Shown here piece after piece: positions 24,476 through 32,051 of a stretch of DNA of 47,519 nt. The DNA is from an uncultured Clostridium sp. (GTDB taxonomy: Bacteria > Bacillota > Clostridia > TANB77 > CAG-465). The DNA lies in NCBI GenBank assembly GCA_900553785.1, contig USES01000008.1, forward strand, positions 1 through 47,519, in the 5' to 3' direction. How positions within the stretch are numbered: the stretch's first letter is position 1; each line of letters opens with the position of its first letter. The position numbers and the translations under genes are program-made. A model generated the notes under the pieces. The model saw only the letters and a program-made list of their open reading frames with translations. It was not told the origin of the DNA and ran no database searches.

Positions 24476-26323
24476 ATGTGTGGAATTATCGGATATGTTG
24501 GAAATGAAAAAGCAACGAAAATCTTGCTTGATGGATTATCTTCTCTCGAGTATAGAGGTTATGATTCGGCAGGATTATCTGTGCTAAATGATGAAAAAAT
24601 TACCGTAAAAAAATGTGTGGGTAGAGTTAAAAACTTGCGAGAACTTGACGGTGTAAATGAACTTCAAGGAGATATTGGAATTGCTCATACAAGATGGGCA
24701 ACACACGGTAAACCATCAGATATAAACTCTCATCCTCACCAAGACAATAGCAAGGAGTTCTCAGTTGTCCACAATGGGATAATTGAAAATTTTGAGGAAC
24801 TCAAAGAATTTTTGAGCGATAAGGGATATACATTTGTATCTGAAACAGATACAGAAGTAATACCAAATCTTATTCATTATTATTATCACGAGTTGAATCA
24901 ATGTATATCTAATAAAGAAAGATTTCTTAAGGCGGCAAAATCTGCAATAGACGACTTAAAGGGAAGTTACGCGTTGGCTATAATGTCCACAAATTTTGAA
25001 GATGGAATAATAGTTACAAGAAAAAGTGCTCCGCTTGTAGTCGGAACCAGTGACGATGCTAATTATGTTGCATCAGATATACCAGCAGTTTTAAAATATA
25101 CAAGAAAGTTTTATCTCTTAGATGATAGCGAGATAGCACTTGTGATGAAAAACACAATAGAGTTTTATGGAGATGATCTTGTTCCGCATAATAAAGGTGT
25201 AAAAGATATAGAATGGGATGCAGCCTCAGCGGAAAAAGGCGGATTTGAAGACTATATGCTAAAAGAGATTTTCGAGCAACCAATAGCAGTACGTGAAACT
25301 ATAGGTACAAGACTTCCTTATGGTAGACCTTGCGATATACCGGAATTGAAGTTTTCGAAAGAATATTTAAAGAGCCTGAATAAAATATATATTGTTGCGT
25401 GTGGTACAGCGATGCATGCAGCACTTGCGGCAAAAGGAACGTTTGAAAAGTTGTGCGGTATATTATGTGTTGTTGAGGTGGCATCTGAATTTAGATATAG
25501 GAATCCACTTATAGATGAAAAGACATTATGTATTTATATAAGTCAGTCTGGTGAAACTGCAGATACTATTGCAGCACTACAACTTGCTTCATCACGTAAG
25601 GCTAAAACTGTTGCTATTACCAATGTAATAGGAAGCTCTATTACTAGAGAGGCAGATTACTCTCTATATACGCATGCTGGTCCTGAAATTGCAGTAGCAT
25701 CTACTAAGGCATATACTTCACAAGTTGTGCTTATGACAATACTTGCAATGCAATTTGCCGAGATAATGGAAACATATCCAAAAGAAGAAATAACCAAAAT
25801 TAAAGAGGAAATCATGGATTTGCCTTCAAAGATAGAAAGCATATTGGATGAAAAAGAAACACTTAAGGAATTTGCTTCAAATATATATACAGAACACGAT
25901 ATATATTTTCTAGGAAGAGGAGTAGACTATACTACTGCACTTGAAGCATCACTTAAACTTAAGGAGATTTCGTACATTCATTCAGATGCGTATGCGTCAG
26001 GTGAACTTAAGCATGGTCCTATTGCTCTTATAGAAAAGGGTGTTACTGTAATTGGAATTATCACAGATGAGAATTTGGTTGAAAAGTCAATGAACAATGT
26101 GCTGGAAGTTATAACAAGAGGTGCAAAAACTTTTATTATAACGAACAAGTTACTCAAAAAGAATAACTTCAATTATGTGTTAAACATTCCTGATACGAGT
26201 AGTATACTTTCACCGATACTTTCCATTATTCCTCTTCAGCTTTTAAGTTACTACGTTGCCAAGTACAAAGGGCTTGATGTAGATAAGCCAAGAAATCTTG
26301 CAAAATCTGTAACAGTTGAATAA
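24476..26323 (+). CDS. glmS: Glutamine--fructose-6-phosphate aminotransferase (isomerizing)
   Basis: Makes glucosamine-6-phosphate from fructose-6-phosphate and glutamine, feeding UDP-GlcNAc for the cell wall. At 615 residues it is full length. The N-terminal glutaminase domain starts MCGIIGY with catalytic Cys2 and shows RWATHGKPS and HNGIIENF. Two SIS domains follow (VACGTAMHA, SQSGETADT; then FLGRGVDY, KHGPIALIE). The C-terminus ends DKPRNLAKSVTVE as in the family. GGAGG precedes the ATG. Its leader lacks a recognisable glmS ribozyme, so control differs from that in Bacillus. Confidence 0.97.
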   Translation: MCGIIGYVGNEKATKILLDGLSSLEYRGYDSAGLSVLNDEKITVKKCVGRVKNLRELDGVNELQGDIGIAHTRWATHGKPSDINSHPHQDNSKEFSVVHNGIIENFEELKEFLSDKGYTFVSETDTEVIPNLIHYYYHELNQCISNKERFLKAAKSAIDDLKGSYALAIMSTNFEDGIIVTRKSAPLVVGTSDDANYVASDIPAVLKYTRKFYLLDDSEIALVMKNTIEFYGDDLVPHNKGVKDIEWDAASAEKGGFEDYMLKEIFEQPIAVRETIGTRLPYGRPCDIPELKFSKEYLKSLNKIYIVACGTAMHAALAAKGTFEKLCGILCVVEVASEFRYRNPLIDEKTLCIYISQSGETADTIAALQLASSRKAKTVAITNVIGSSITREADYSLYTHAGPEIAVASTKAYTSQVVLMTILAMQFAEIMETYPKEEITKIKEEIMDLPSKIESILDEKETLKEFASNIYTEHDIYFLGRGVDYTTALEASLKLKEISYIHSDAYASGELKHGPIALIEKGVTVIGIITDENLVEKSMNNVLEVITRGAKTFIITNKLLKKNNFNYVLNIPDTSSILSPILSIIPLQLLSYYVAKYKGLDVDKPRNLAKSVTVE

Positions 26324-26328
26324 GGTAA

Positions 26329-26361
26329 AAAATAAGCAGTCAAATGTTGACTGCTTATTTT
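26329..26361 (+). terminator. glmS terminator
   Basis: A perfect 15-bp stem (26329-26343 with 26347-26361), 3-nt loop, T-run. Confidence 0.85.
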
Positions 26362-26392
26362 AACGGTTATATTTATAAGAAACTTTACATAA

Positions 26393-26421
26393 TTGACAAA
26401 AAATAGATTTTATTGTATAAT
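26393..26421 (+). promoter_or_regulatory. Consensus sigma-A promoter
   Basis: TTGACA (26393-26398), exactly 17 bp, TATAAT (26416-26421): a perfect consensus match. It drives the three small genes that follow. Confidence 0.85.
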
Positions 26422-26483
26422 TTTTCCCTGGTAAAATATATCTATTTACATTTTAATAAAGTAAAGGAGATGTTGAAAACAAC

Positions 26484-26768
26484 ATGGAGAAGATTAGAGC
26501 AGCAGCTATCAAGTACAAAAAGAAAGAAGAAGATAGAATTAGATATGTATGTGGAGGATGTTATGCTGATTGTATACGCGCATTTTTTTACATGGAGCTG
26601 TATTGTACAATGAGAGACATGAGTGCAGAAAAGAGCGGTTTTCTTACTACAGAAGGAAGATTTGTTGATCAAGTTGAAGCTAGACAAATAGCAGTGAATG
26701 CAGGACAAATATCCGAAAAATATAAAAGAGAAAAACTATATCCAGGATTCATCGATTGGAATGTATGA
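26484..26768 (+). CDS. Small hypothetical protein with a GFLTTEGRFVDQVEA motif
   Basis: A 94-residue soluble protein. The N-terminus is basic (MEKIRAAAIKYKKKEED), followed by Cys-rich VCGGCYADC and GFLTTEGRFVDQVEARQIAV. The last motif is recurrent in short bacterial and phage proteins of unknown function. The nearest ribosome site (AAAGGAG) is 14 nt before the ATG, longer than usual. First gene after a perfect promoter, so likely well expressed. Role unknown. Confidence 0.65.
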   Translation: MEKIRAAAIKYKKKEEDRIRYVCGGCYADCIRAFFYMELYCTMRDMSAEKSGFLTTEGRFVDQVEARQIAVNAGQISEKYKREKLYPGFIDWNV

Positions 26769-26781
26769 AGGAGGCACTAGT

Positions 26782-27048
26782 ATGACTTTTATAGTATTCG
26801 TATTGATTTTGATGAATTTAATAGGAATTGCATTTATTGTGGCTGGGTGTAATATGACTCCCAATCCCATGTGGGTAGAGTTTTGTGCTAATTTTCCAGT
26901 TTTATGTGGGGTTGTTATAATAATGCTTATTTTCCTTATAGTTTTGAAGATTAGATGGCGAAAGAAATTAAGAAGCGAATATAAATCGACACGGGCCAGT
27001 ATTGATAACTATAAGGCTATGAGAGAAAATGATCATTACTATTATTGA
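26782..27048 (+). CDS. Small two-TM membrane protein
   Basis: An 88-residue protein with two hydrophobic segments (about 1-22 and 38-58), then a basic cytoplasmic tail ending NDHYYY. I chose ATG 26782 with AAGGAGG 8 nt upstream; longer readings begin inside the previous gene without a ribosome site. Follows the previous gene by 13 nt. No family recognised. Confidence 0.6.
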   Translation: MTFIVFVLILMNLIGIAFIVAGCNMTPNPMWVEFCANFPVLCGVVIIMLIFLIVLKIRWRKKLRSEYKSTRASIDNYKAMRENDHYYY

Positions 27049-27067
27049 TGCTTTAGGAGGAATTATT

Positions 27068-27280
27068 ATGTTTTTCATTTTAGCATTGGTTATAATAATT
27101 GGAATCATATTTGATGTGTATAATGCTCTTAAGGAATTTATGCAAGCTCATCCTTTCTTTGCATTATGCTTTATCATTTTTGTCGTGTTTGTGGATTTAT
27201 TCGCTTGGATAAGATTGTCTTATGAAGATGGTTTAAGCAATGTTAGTTTAATGTGGAGAAGAGATCTTGATGATTATTAA
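27068..27280 (+). CDS. Small two-TM membrane protein
   Basis: A 70-residue protein, two TMs (about 2-18 and 33-52) and an acidic C-terminal tail (MWRRDLDDY). I chose ATG 27068, which has TTAGGAGG 8 nt upstream. Last of the three-gene unit, followed by a strong terminator. No family recognised; it may form a membrane complex with the previous protein. Confidence 0.6.
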   Translation: MFFILALVIIIGIIFDVYNALKEFMQAHPFFALCFIIFVVFVDLFAWIRLSYEDGLSNVSLMWRRDLDDY

Positions 27281-27290
27281 GACATAAATA

Positions 27291-27335
27291 AAAACAAGTT
27301 CATTAGGTAGAATTACTTAATGAGCTTGTTTTTTT
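27291..27335 (+). terminator. Terminator of the small-protein operon
   Basis: A 19-nt stem (27291-27309 with 27314-27332) with few mismatches, 4-nt loop and T7 tail. Confidence 0.85.
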
Positions 27336-27356
27336 AATTTGTAATTATTGGAAATT

Positions 27357-27830
27357 TTATTTTTCACCTTCATAGTAGTCAACCTGATCTGAGTTTTTAA
27401 AGAAGGTACTAGAAATATTATGTTCAATAATTCCAATTTTATCTGAATCTACATAGTGGATAATGTTAGGGGAGTTGGTAGTATCAAAATCAATGTATAA
27501 TAATCTTTTTGAATCTGAAGTATTAGTTAATTTATGGAGTCCATTTTTGCCACATGGAAATACAATTACATCGCCACTTTTTACTTTAAGCTTAGAGTCA
27601 ATTGTTTCTATGATTCCTTCTCCGTCAATTATATAAAAACACTCTGTATTATATGAATGATAATGTTTAGGGTAAGCAGCCTTTCCTGGCATGATTTCAT
27701 AAAAACAAACGTAAGCTTGACTGAAATCTTTTCTTTGAGTCACTTCATATTTGTTAAATTCATATCCATGTTCATTTTTATATTTTGAATCGATATTGTT
27801 TAAATTTTTAATCACTATTTTATCATTCAT
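27357..27830 (-). CDS. Cupin-domain protein
   Basis: A 157-residue single-domain cupin. Metal-binding motif 1 is seen as YPKHYHSYNTECFYIIDGEG (about 53-72, His/His/Glu ligands). Motif 2 is GDVIVFPCG with LHKLTN (about 86-103, His ligand). This fits a small sugar- or metabolite-binding isomerase or epimerase, but the substrate cannot be told. AAAGGAG precedes the ATG. It lies downstream of the tRNA-Leu terminator on the same strand. Confidence 0.8.
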   Translation of the reverse strand: MNDKIVIKNLNNIDSKYKNEHGYEFNKYEVTQRKDFSQAYVCFYEIMPGKAAYPKHYHSYNTECFYIIDGEGIIETIDSKLKVKSGDVIVFPCGKNGLHKLTNTSDSKRLLYIDFDTTNSPNIIHYVDSDKIGIIEHNISSTFFKNSDQVDYYEGEK

Positions 27831-27867
27831 ACTAGAACTCCTTTTTATTAACTATAAATAAAAATAT

Positions 27868-27906
27868 AACCTCTCAATTCCTTTTATGCTAAGGCTTTGA
27901 GAGGTT
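27868..27906 (-). terminator. tRNA-Leu terminator
   Basis: On the minus strand AACCTCTCAA (27906-27897) pairs with TTGAGAGGTT (27877-27868), followed by ATATTTTT. Confidence 0.75.
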
Positions 27907-27910
27907 CCTG

Positions 27911-27997
27911 TGGTGCCGGAAGTGGGACTTGAACCCACACGAGGTTGCCCTCACCAGATTTTGAGTCTGGCGCGTCTGCCAATTCCACCATTCCGAC
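27911..27997 (-). tRNA. tRNA-Leu(CAA)
   Basis: An 87-nt class II tRNA read on the minus strand, with CCA encoded (complement of 27911-27913). Acceptor GTCGGAA pairs with TTCCGGC, with one G-U. The anticodon stem CCAGA/TCTGG holds loop CTCAAAA, giving anticodon CAA (decodes UUG). It has a long variable arm and a normal TTCAAGT T-loop. Confidence 0.95.
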
Positions 27998-28006
27998 AAC
28001 AAAGGT

Positions 28007-28035
28007 ATTATAACATGTAAGATAATATTTGTAAA
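28007..28035 (-). promoter_or_regulatory. tRNA-Leu promoter
   Basis: On the minus strand TTTACA (28035-28030), 17 bp, TATAAT (28012-28007), ending 9 bp before the tRNA. Confidence 0.75.
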
Positions 28036-28063
28036 CTGTTTTATACAAAAAAAATGGGCATGC

Positions 28064-28092
28064 TTGCAAAGGTATAAAAGATATTGTATAAT
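28064..28092 (+). promoter_or_regulatory. pnp promoter
   Basis: TTGCAA (28064-28069), 17 bp, TATAAT (28087-28092). Confidence 0.75.
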
Positions 28093-28118
28093 TTATATAG
28101 CTTTTTTAAGGAGTATGT

Positions 28119-28164
28119 AGTAATAACTTGTGAAAAATTTATACATTTTTTAGAGGTTATTACT
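28119..28164 (+). promoter_or_regulatory. pnp leader hairpin
   Basis: AGTAATAAC (28119-28127) pairs with GTTATTACT (28156-28164). The inside can pair further (GAAAAAT with ATTTTTT). It lies in the untranslated leader, about 40 nt before the pnp start. A leader stem-loop is the known target of RNase III/PNPase autoregulation in enterobacteria; that role here is inferred. Confidence 0.5.
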
Positions 28165-28205
28165 TCACCTTGAAAAAGACTGTTTTAAATAGAGGAGGAG
28201 AATTT

Positions 28206-30302
28206 ATGTTTAAAACATTTGAAACAACTTTTGCCGGAAGACGTCTTGTTGTAGAAACAGGTAAGATGGCAGGTCTTGCAAACGGTTCTTGTCTTGTAAG
28301 ATATGATGATACAGTGGTAATTGTTAATGCATCTATGGCAAAAGAGCCAAGAGAGGGAATAGACTTTTTACCATTATCTGTAGACTATGAAGAAAGACTT
28401 TATGCAGTAGGAAAAATACCAGGTGGGTTTGTAAAACGTGAGGGTAAGCCAACAGACAAGAATATATTGGTATCTCGTGCAATAGATAGACCAATACGTC
28501 CATTGTTCCCTAAAGATTACAGAAATGATACAGCAATACATGCAATAGCAGTATCTATGGATCCAGAAGTGCTTCCTGAAATACCAGCAATGATTGGAGC
28601 TTCAATTGCACTTAACATTTCAGACATTCCGTTTGATAGAGAAGTTGGTGCGGTAAAAGTAGGATTAGTTGATGGAAAGATTATTTTAAATCCAGGTCTA
28701 GCAGATAGGGAAAAATCTAAACTAGATTTAACAGTAGCAGCAACATATGAAAAAGTTTGCATGATAGAAGCAGGAGCATCAGAAGTACCAGATGACGTTA
28801 TGCTTCAAGCAATAAAAGATGCACATGCTGAAATTAAAAACTTGTGTAAATTTATTGCACAAATTAAAGCTGAAATTGGTAAACCAAAAGCTACATATAA
28901 ATCTTTTGCAATACCAGAAGATATGTGGACTGAGTTATATGACAACTTCTATGAAACAGTTCATAAAGCTGTTCAAACTACAGATAAAACTGTAAGAGAC
29001 GAGAACATGGCTCATGTTGAAGAAGACATTAAAGCATACTACATTGAAAAACATGGCGAAGAAGAATATTTGAAAAATAAGTCTATGATAGCTGAAGCTT
29101 TGTATAAGCTAGAAAAGAAAAACGTTCGTAATTTAATAATTAAAGAGGGTATGAGACCAGATGGACGTGGCTTTGACGAAATAAGACCATTATCTTGTGA
29201 AGTAGGACTTCTTCCAAGAACTCATGGTAGTGCTTTGTTTAACAGAGGACAAACTCAAGTAATGACAGTAGTAACACTAGGACCAAAATCTGATGAGCAA
29301 AGTTTAGATGGACTTGACGAGGAAGAGTCTAAAAGATATATTCACCACTATAACTTCCCACCATTTAGTGTTGGTGAGGCAAGACCTGTAAGAAGCCCAG
29401 GACGTAGAGAAATTGGTCACGGTGCTCTTGCAGAACGTGCATTAGAGCCTGTAATACCAAGTATAGAGGAATTCCCTTACACTATTCGTGTAGTATCTGA
29501 AGTATTAAGCTCAAATGGGTCAACATCTCAAGCAAGTGTATGTGGTTCAACATTAGCACTTATGGATGCAGGTGTTCCAATAAAAGAACCAGTTGCAGGA
29601 ATTTCAACAGGTTTGTTCACTAAAGAAGATTCAGACGATTATATAATGGTAACAGATATTCAAGGAATTGAAGACTTCTTTGGAGATATGGACTTTAAAG
29701 TTGCTGGAACAAAGAATGGTATAACAGCAATTCAAGTAGATATAAAAATTGATGGTTTAACATATGAAATAATAGAAGAAGCATTTGCAAGAACGAGAAA
29801 GGCACGTGCATACATATTAGATGAAATAATGTTAAAAACAATACCAGAGCCAAGAAAACACTTAAATCAATATGCACCAAAGATTAAAACATTAAAAATA
29901 GATGTAGATAAGATAAAAGACGTAATTGGTTCAGGCGGAAAGACTATTAACAAAATAATAGATGAAACTGGTGTTAAAATAGATATTGAAGAAGATGGTT
30001 CTGTATTTGTATATAGTATGGATGAGGATTCAATAGATAAAGCATTAAAAATGATAGCTGGAATTGTAGAAGATGTAGAAAAAGGTGCTGTATATATGGG
30101 GCGCGTAACGAAAATAATGCCAGCATTTGCAATAGTTGAAGTTTTACCTGGAAAAGAAGGGCTTCTTCACATCTCTCAAATTTCTAAAGAGCGTGTTGGA
30201 AAAATAGAGGATGTTTTAAAAGTGGGCCAAGAGATAATGGTAAAAGTAATAGATATAGACAAAGAACAAGGAAAATTTAAATTATCCGCAAAGGAAGTGT
30301 AA
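28206..30302 (+). CDS. pnp: Polynucleotide phosphorylase
   Basis: Processive 3'-5' exoribonuclease and RNA polymerase of the degradosome, using phosphate. A 698-residue reading has two RNase PH domains (about 1-210 and 310-540, the second with GRRDIGHG-like GRREIGHGALAER), an all-helical linker, a KH domain (IKDVIGSGGKTINKI, about 565-579) and an S1 domain (GAVYMGRVTKIMPAFAIVE). I chose ATG 28206 with GAGGAGG upstream; a longer in-frame reading starts in the leader without a ribosome site. The usual rpsO neighbour is absent. The next gene starts 4 nt after the stop. Confidence 0.96.
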   Translation: MFKTFETTFAGRRLVVETGKMAGLANGSCLVRYDDTVVIVNASMAKEPREGIDFLPLSVDYEERLYAVGKIPGGFVKREGKPTDKNILVSRAIDRPIRPLFPKDYRNDTAIHAIAVSMDPEVLPEIPAMIGASIALNISDIPFDREVGAVKVGLVDGKIILNPGLADREKSKLDLTVAATYEKVCMIEAGASEVPDDVMLQAIKDAHAEIKNLCKFIAQIKAEIGKPKATYKSFAIPEDMWTELYDNFYETVHKAVQTTDKTVRDENMAHVEEDIKAYYIEKHGEEEYLKNKSMIAEALYKLEKKNVRNLIIKEGMRPDGRGFDEIRPLSCEVGLLPRTHGSALFNRGQTQVMTVVTLGPKSDEQSLDGLDEEESKRYIHHYNFPPFSVGEARPVRSPGRREIGHGALAERALEPVIPSIEEFPYTIRVVSEVLSSNGSTSQASVCGSTLALMDAGVPIKEPVAGISTGLFTKEDSDDYIMVTDIQGIEDFFGDMDFKVAGTKNGITAIQVDIKIDGLTYEIIEEAFARTRKARAYILDEIMLKTIPEPRKHLNQYAPKIKTLKIDVDKIKDVIGSGGKTINKIIDETGVKIDIEEDGSVFVYSMDEDSIDKALKMIAGIVEDVEKGAVYMGRVTKIMPAFAIVEVLPGKEGLLHISQISKERVGKIEDVLKVGQEIMVKVIDIDKEQGKFKLSAKEV

Positions 30303-30306
30303 GTTA

Positions 30307-31116
30307 ATGGAAGTATTTGCTTTTGTAGGAGCAAGTGGTACAGGAAAAAGTCACAACTCACAAAATGTTGCAGCAGATTATTCTATAGATTATATTATAG
30401 ATGATGCTCTGCTTATTAAGCAAAACAAGGTGATAGCCGGAAAATCTGCAAAAACAGAGCCAACTAAAATTGGTTCTGTAAAGGCAGCATTGTTTATTGA
30501 TGAGGCACGTGCAAAAGCAATGAGGAATGCTATTAAGGCTGAAAATATAAAGAAACTTCTTATACTTGGTACTTCTAATGAAATGGTAGATAAGATTGCA
30601 GAAAATCTTCATTTACCAAAGATTTGTAAAAGAGTATATATAGAAGAAGTTTCTAGTCCAGAACAAATAGAGGCGGCTAAAAAGTTAAGACGTGAAAAAG
30701 GAATTCATGTTGTACCTGTTCCAACATTTGAAATAAAAGAACAATTTTCAGGATACTTTTTAGACCCTTTAAAAATGTTTGAAAAAAAAGATAGAGTATA
30801 CAAAGAAAAGAGTATAATTCGACCTACATTTAGCTATCTTGGGAACTATACTATTTCAGATAAAGTTTTGCGAGAATTAGTGGCATATGAAGGAAGAAAA
30901 CAAGAGGGAATAAGCAAGCTTGTTAAAGTAACTGTTGAAAAGTATGTTGATGGTATGAAGATAGATGTTGATGTTAACGTTTATTTTGGAGTAAGAATAC
31001 CAGATGTTACAACAGCTTTAAGAAAGAGAATAGTAGATGAGATAGATTATATGACAGGTATAAATATATTTAGCATAAATGTTAACGTAAGAGGAATAGA
31101 TATGAAAAAGGAGTGA
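30307..31116 (+). CDS. P-loop NTPase fused to an Asp23/Gls24 domain
   Basis: A 269-residue protein. The N-terminus has Walker A GASGTGKS (about 7-14) after the strand MEVFAFV, and the middle holds EQIEAAKKLRREKGIHVVPV. The C-terminal third (about 180-262) resembles the Asp23/Gls24 (DUF322) envelope-stress domain, with VKVTVEKYVDGMKIDVDVNV and the ALRKRIVDEIDYMTG helix. Asp23 proteins associate with the membrane in Gram-positive bacteria. Pairing this with an ATP-binding domain is seen in some Clostridia but has no known function to my knowledge. Probably cotranscribed with pnp. Confidence 0.75.
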   Translation: MEVFAFVGASGTGKSHNSQNVAADYSIDYIIDDALLIKQNKVIAGKSAKTEPTKIGSVKAALFIDEARAKAMRNAIKAENIKKLLILGTSNEMVDKIAENLHLPKICKRVYIEEVSSPEQIEAAKKLRREKGIHVVPVPTFEIKEQFSGYFLDPLKMFEKKDRVYKEKSIIRPTFSYLGNYTISDKVLRELVAYEGRKQEGISKLVKVTVEKYVDGMKIDVDVNVYFGVRIPDVTTALRKRIVDEIDYMTGINIFSINVNVRGIDMKKE

Positions 31117-31130
31117 TTAACACTCCTTTT
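31106..31130 (+). terminator. Terminator of the pnp operon
   Basis: AAAAGGAGTG (31106-31115) pairs with CACTCCTTTT (31121-31130); loop ATTAA contains the end of the stop codon. Confidence 0.8.
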
Positions 31131-31162
31131 GTGTTTGATGAACAAACTTTTGCACGACAGAG

Positions 31163-31191
31163 TTGACATAAACTTGAAAATGTGTTAAAAT
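31163..31191 (+). promoter_or_regulatory. Promoter and leader control region of the duplicated protein
   Basis: TTGACA (31163-31168), 17 bp, TAAAAT (31186-31191). Just at the expected start of transcription is an inverted repeat TGTTC-N9-GAACA (31197-31215), operator-like. A further hairpin pairs CACCT (31214-31218) with AGGTG (31233-31237), which is the ribosome site of the next gene. Confidence 0.7.
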
Positions 31192-31249
31192 ATAATTGTT
31201 CGAATTAACAGAACACCTAAAAAAATTTTTAAAGGTGAGGAAAATAATT

Positions 31250-31906
31250 ATGGAGAGATTAAACTTTGTTCGTGAACGGGATTTTAATGTAAGAATGAGC
31301 GTACTTGATAATTATCCGAATTTCGAGGACCAACAACAAGCATACGTTGAACTTGTACGTGATTCTCTCGGAAGTGAAATTGTGAATTCAGCTTCTGTTT
31401 GGATTGGGAACTATTCAATATTATATTCGGATAATACTGCAAAAACAATTCCTTTGGAAACGAGAGGAATTACGTTAATGGGACGGATAATGGATGAAAT
31501 CAAAAAGTCAGATGCTATTCGAATTAATCTTCGCATGAAACAAGGCGGGTTTAAATCCTGGATTGTATTCAGAAACATTGCGGATTTAGAACTGATCAAA
31601 AGAAATGACTTTAACGTTAGAAATAGCGTTTTGGATGGTCAGTTTGATTCGATATCTGAAAAAATGAAGGCGTATTTTGAACTTGTACGTGATTCTCTTG
31701 GAAGCGAAATTGTAAGTTCTCAGGCTATATTTATGGGAAACTATACAATTATGCGTGGAGATGGAAGCAGAAGTACTCGTTCATTCCAGCTTAAAGGAAC
31801 CGCTTTTATGGCGAACATGATACCTGAGCTTAGGAAGTCTGTCGCGATAAGAATCAATATGAGGATGAGACAGGGCGGATTTAAATCTTGGGTTATTTCC
31901 CAGTAA
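31250..31906 (+). CDS. Internally duplicated protein of unknown function
   Basis: A 218-residue soluble protein made of two ~105-residue repeats (about 8-110 and 118-218). Shared blocks include DFNVR-x-SVLD, ELVRDSLGSEIV, GNY[ST]I, [IV]AIRIN and R[MQ]xQGGFKSW. No known domain recognised. The repeat is also strong at the DNA level, with the second copy 330 bp after the first, so the duplication is fairly recent. Its base composition looks richer in G+C (more CG-containing codons) than its neighbours, a possible sign of transfer. I chose ATG 31250 (GGTGAGG upstream). It is monocistronic, with its own consensus promoter and terminator. Confidence 0.75.
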   Translation: MERLNFVRERDFNVRMSVLDNYPNFEDQQQAYVELVRDSLGSEIVNSASVWIGNYSILYSDNTAKTIPLETRGITLMGRIMDEIKKSDAIRINLRMKQGGFKSWIVFRNIADLELIKRNDFNVRNSVLDGQFDSISEKMKAYFELVRDSLGSEIVSSQAIFMGNYTIMRGDGSRSTRSFQLKGTAFMANMIPELRKSVAIRINMRMRQGGFKSWVISQ

Positions 31907-31908
31907 GG

Positions 31909-31947
31909 AAAAATTAGCACTCGAAAATGTCGGGTGCTAATTTTTTT
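31909..31947 (+). terminator. Strong terminator
   Basis: A 16-bp stem with one wobble (31909-31924 with 31930-31945) and long T-runs. Confidence 0.9.
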
Positions 31948-31967
31948 ATTTTTTTTGGTCTAAAGTG

Positions 31968-31996
31968 TTGACAAATGATTTTTTGGAGAGTATATT
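31968..31996 (+). promoter_or_regulatory. hrcA operon promoter
   Basis: TTGACA (31968-31973), 17 bp, TATATT (31991-31996), a near-perfect sigma-A promoter. Confidence 0.85.
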
Positions 31997-32003
31997 ATAT
32001 GTG

Positions 32004-32030
32004 TTAGCACTTGATGCTAAAGAGTGCTAA
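32004..32030 (+). promoter_or_regulatory. CIRCE operator
   Basis: TTAGCACTT-N9-GAGTGCTAA (32004-32012 and 32022-32030), one base off the consensus TTAGCACTC-N9-GAGTGCTAA. It overlaps the start of transcription. HrcA binds CIRCE and represses the operon at normal temperature. Confidence 0.95.
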
Positions 32031-32051
32031 TATATAAAAGGTGAGAATATA

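Noticed and set aside
27884..28069. 61-codon frame on the minus strand over tRNA-Leu
   Set aside because: It translates the tRNA gene itself (GMVELADAPDSKSG is a common false protein from tRNA-Leu).
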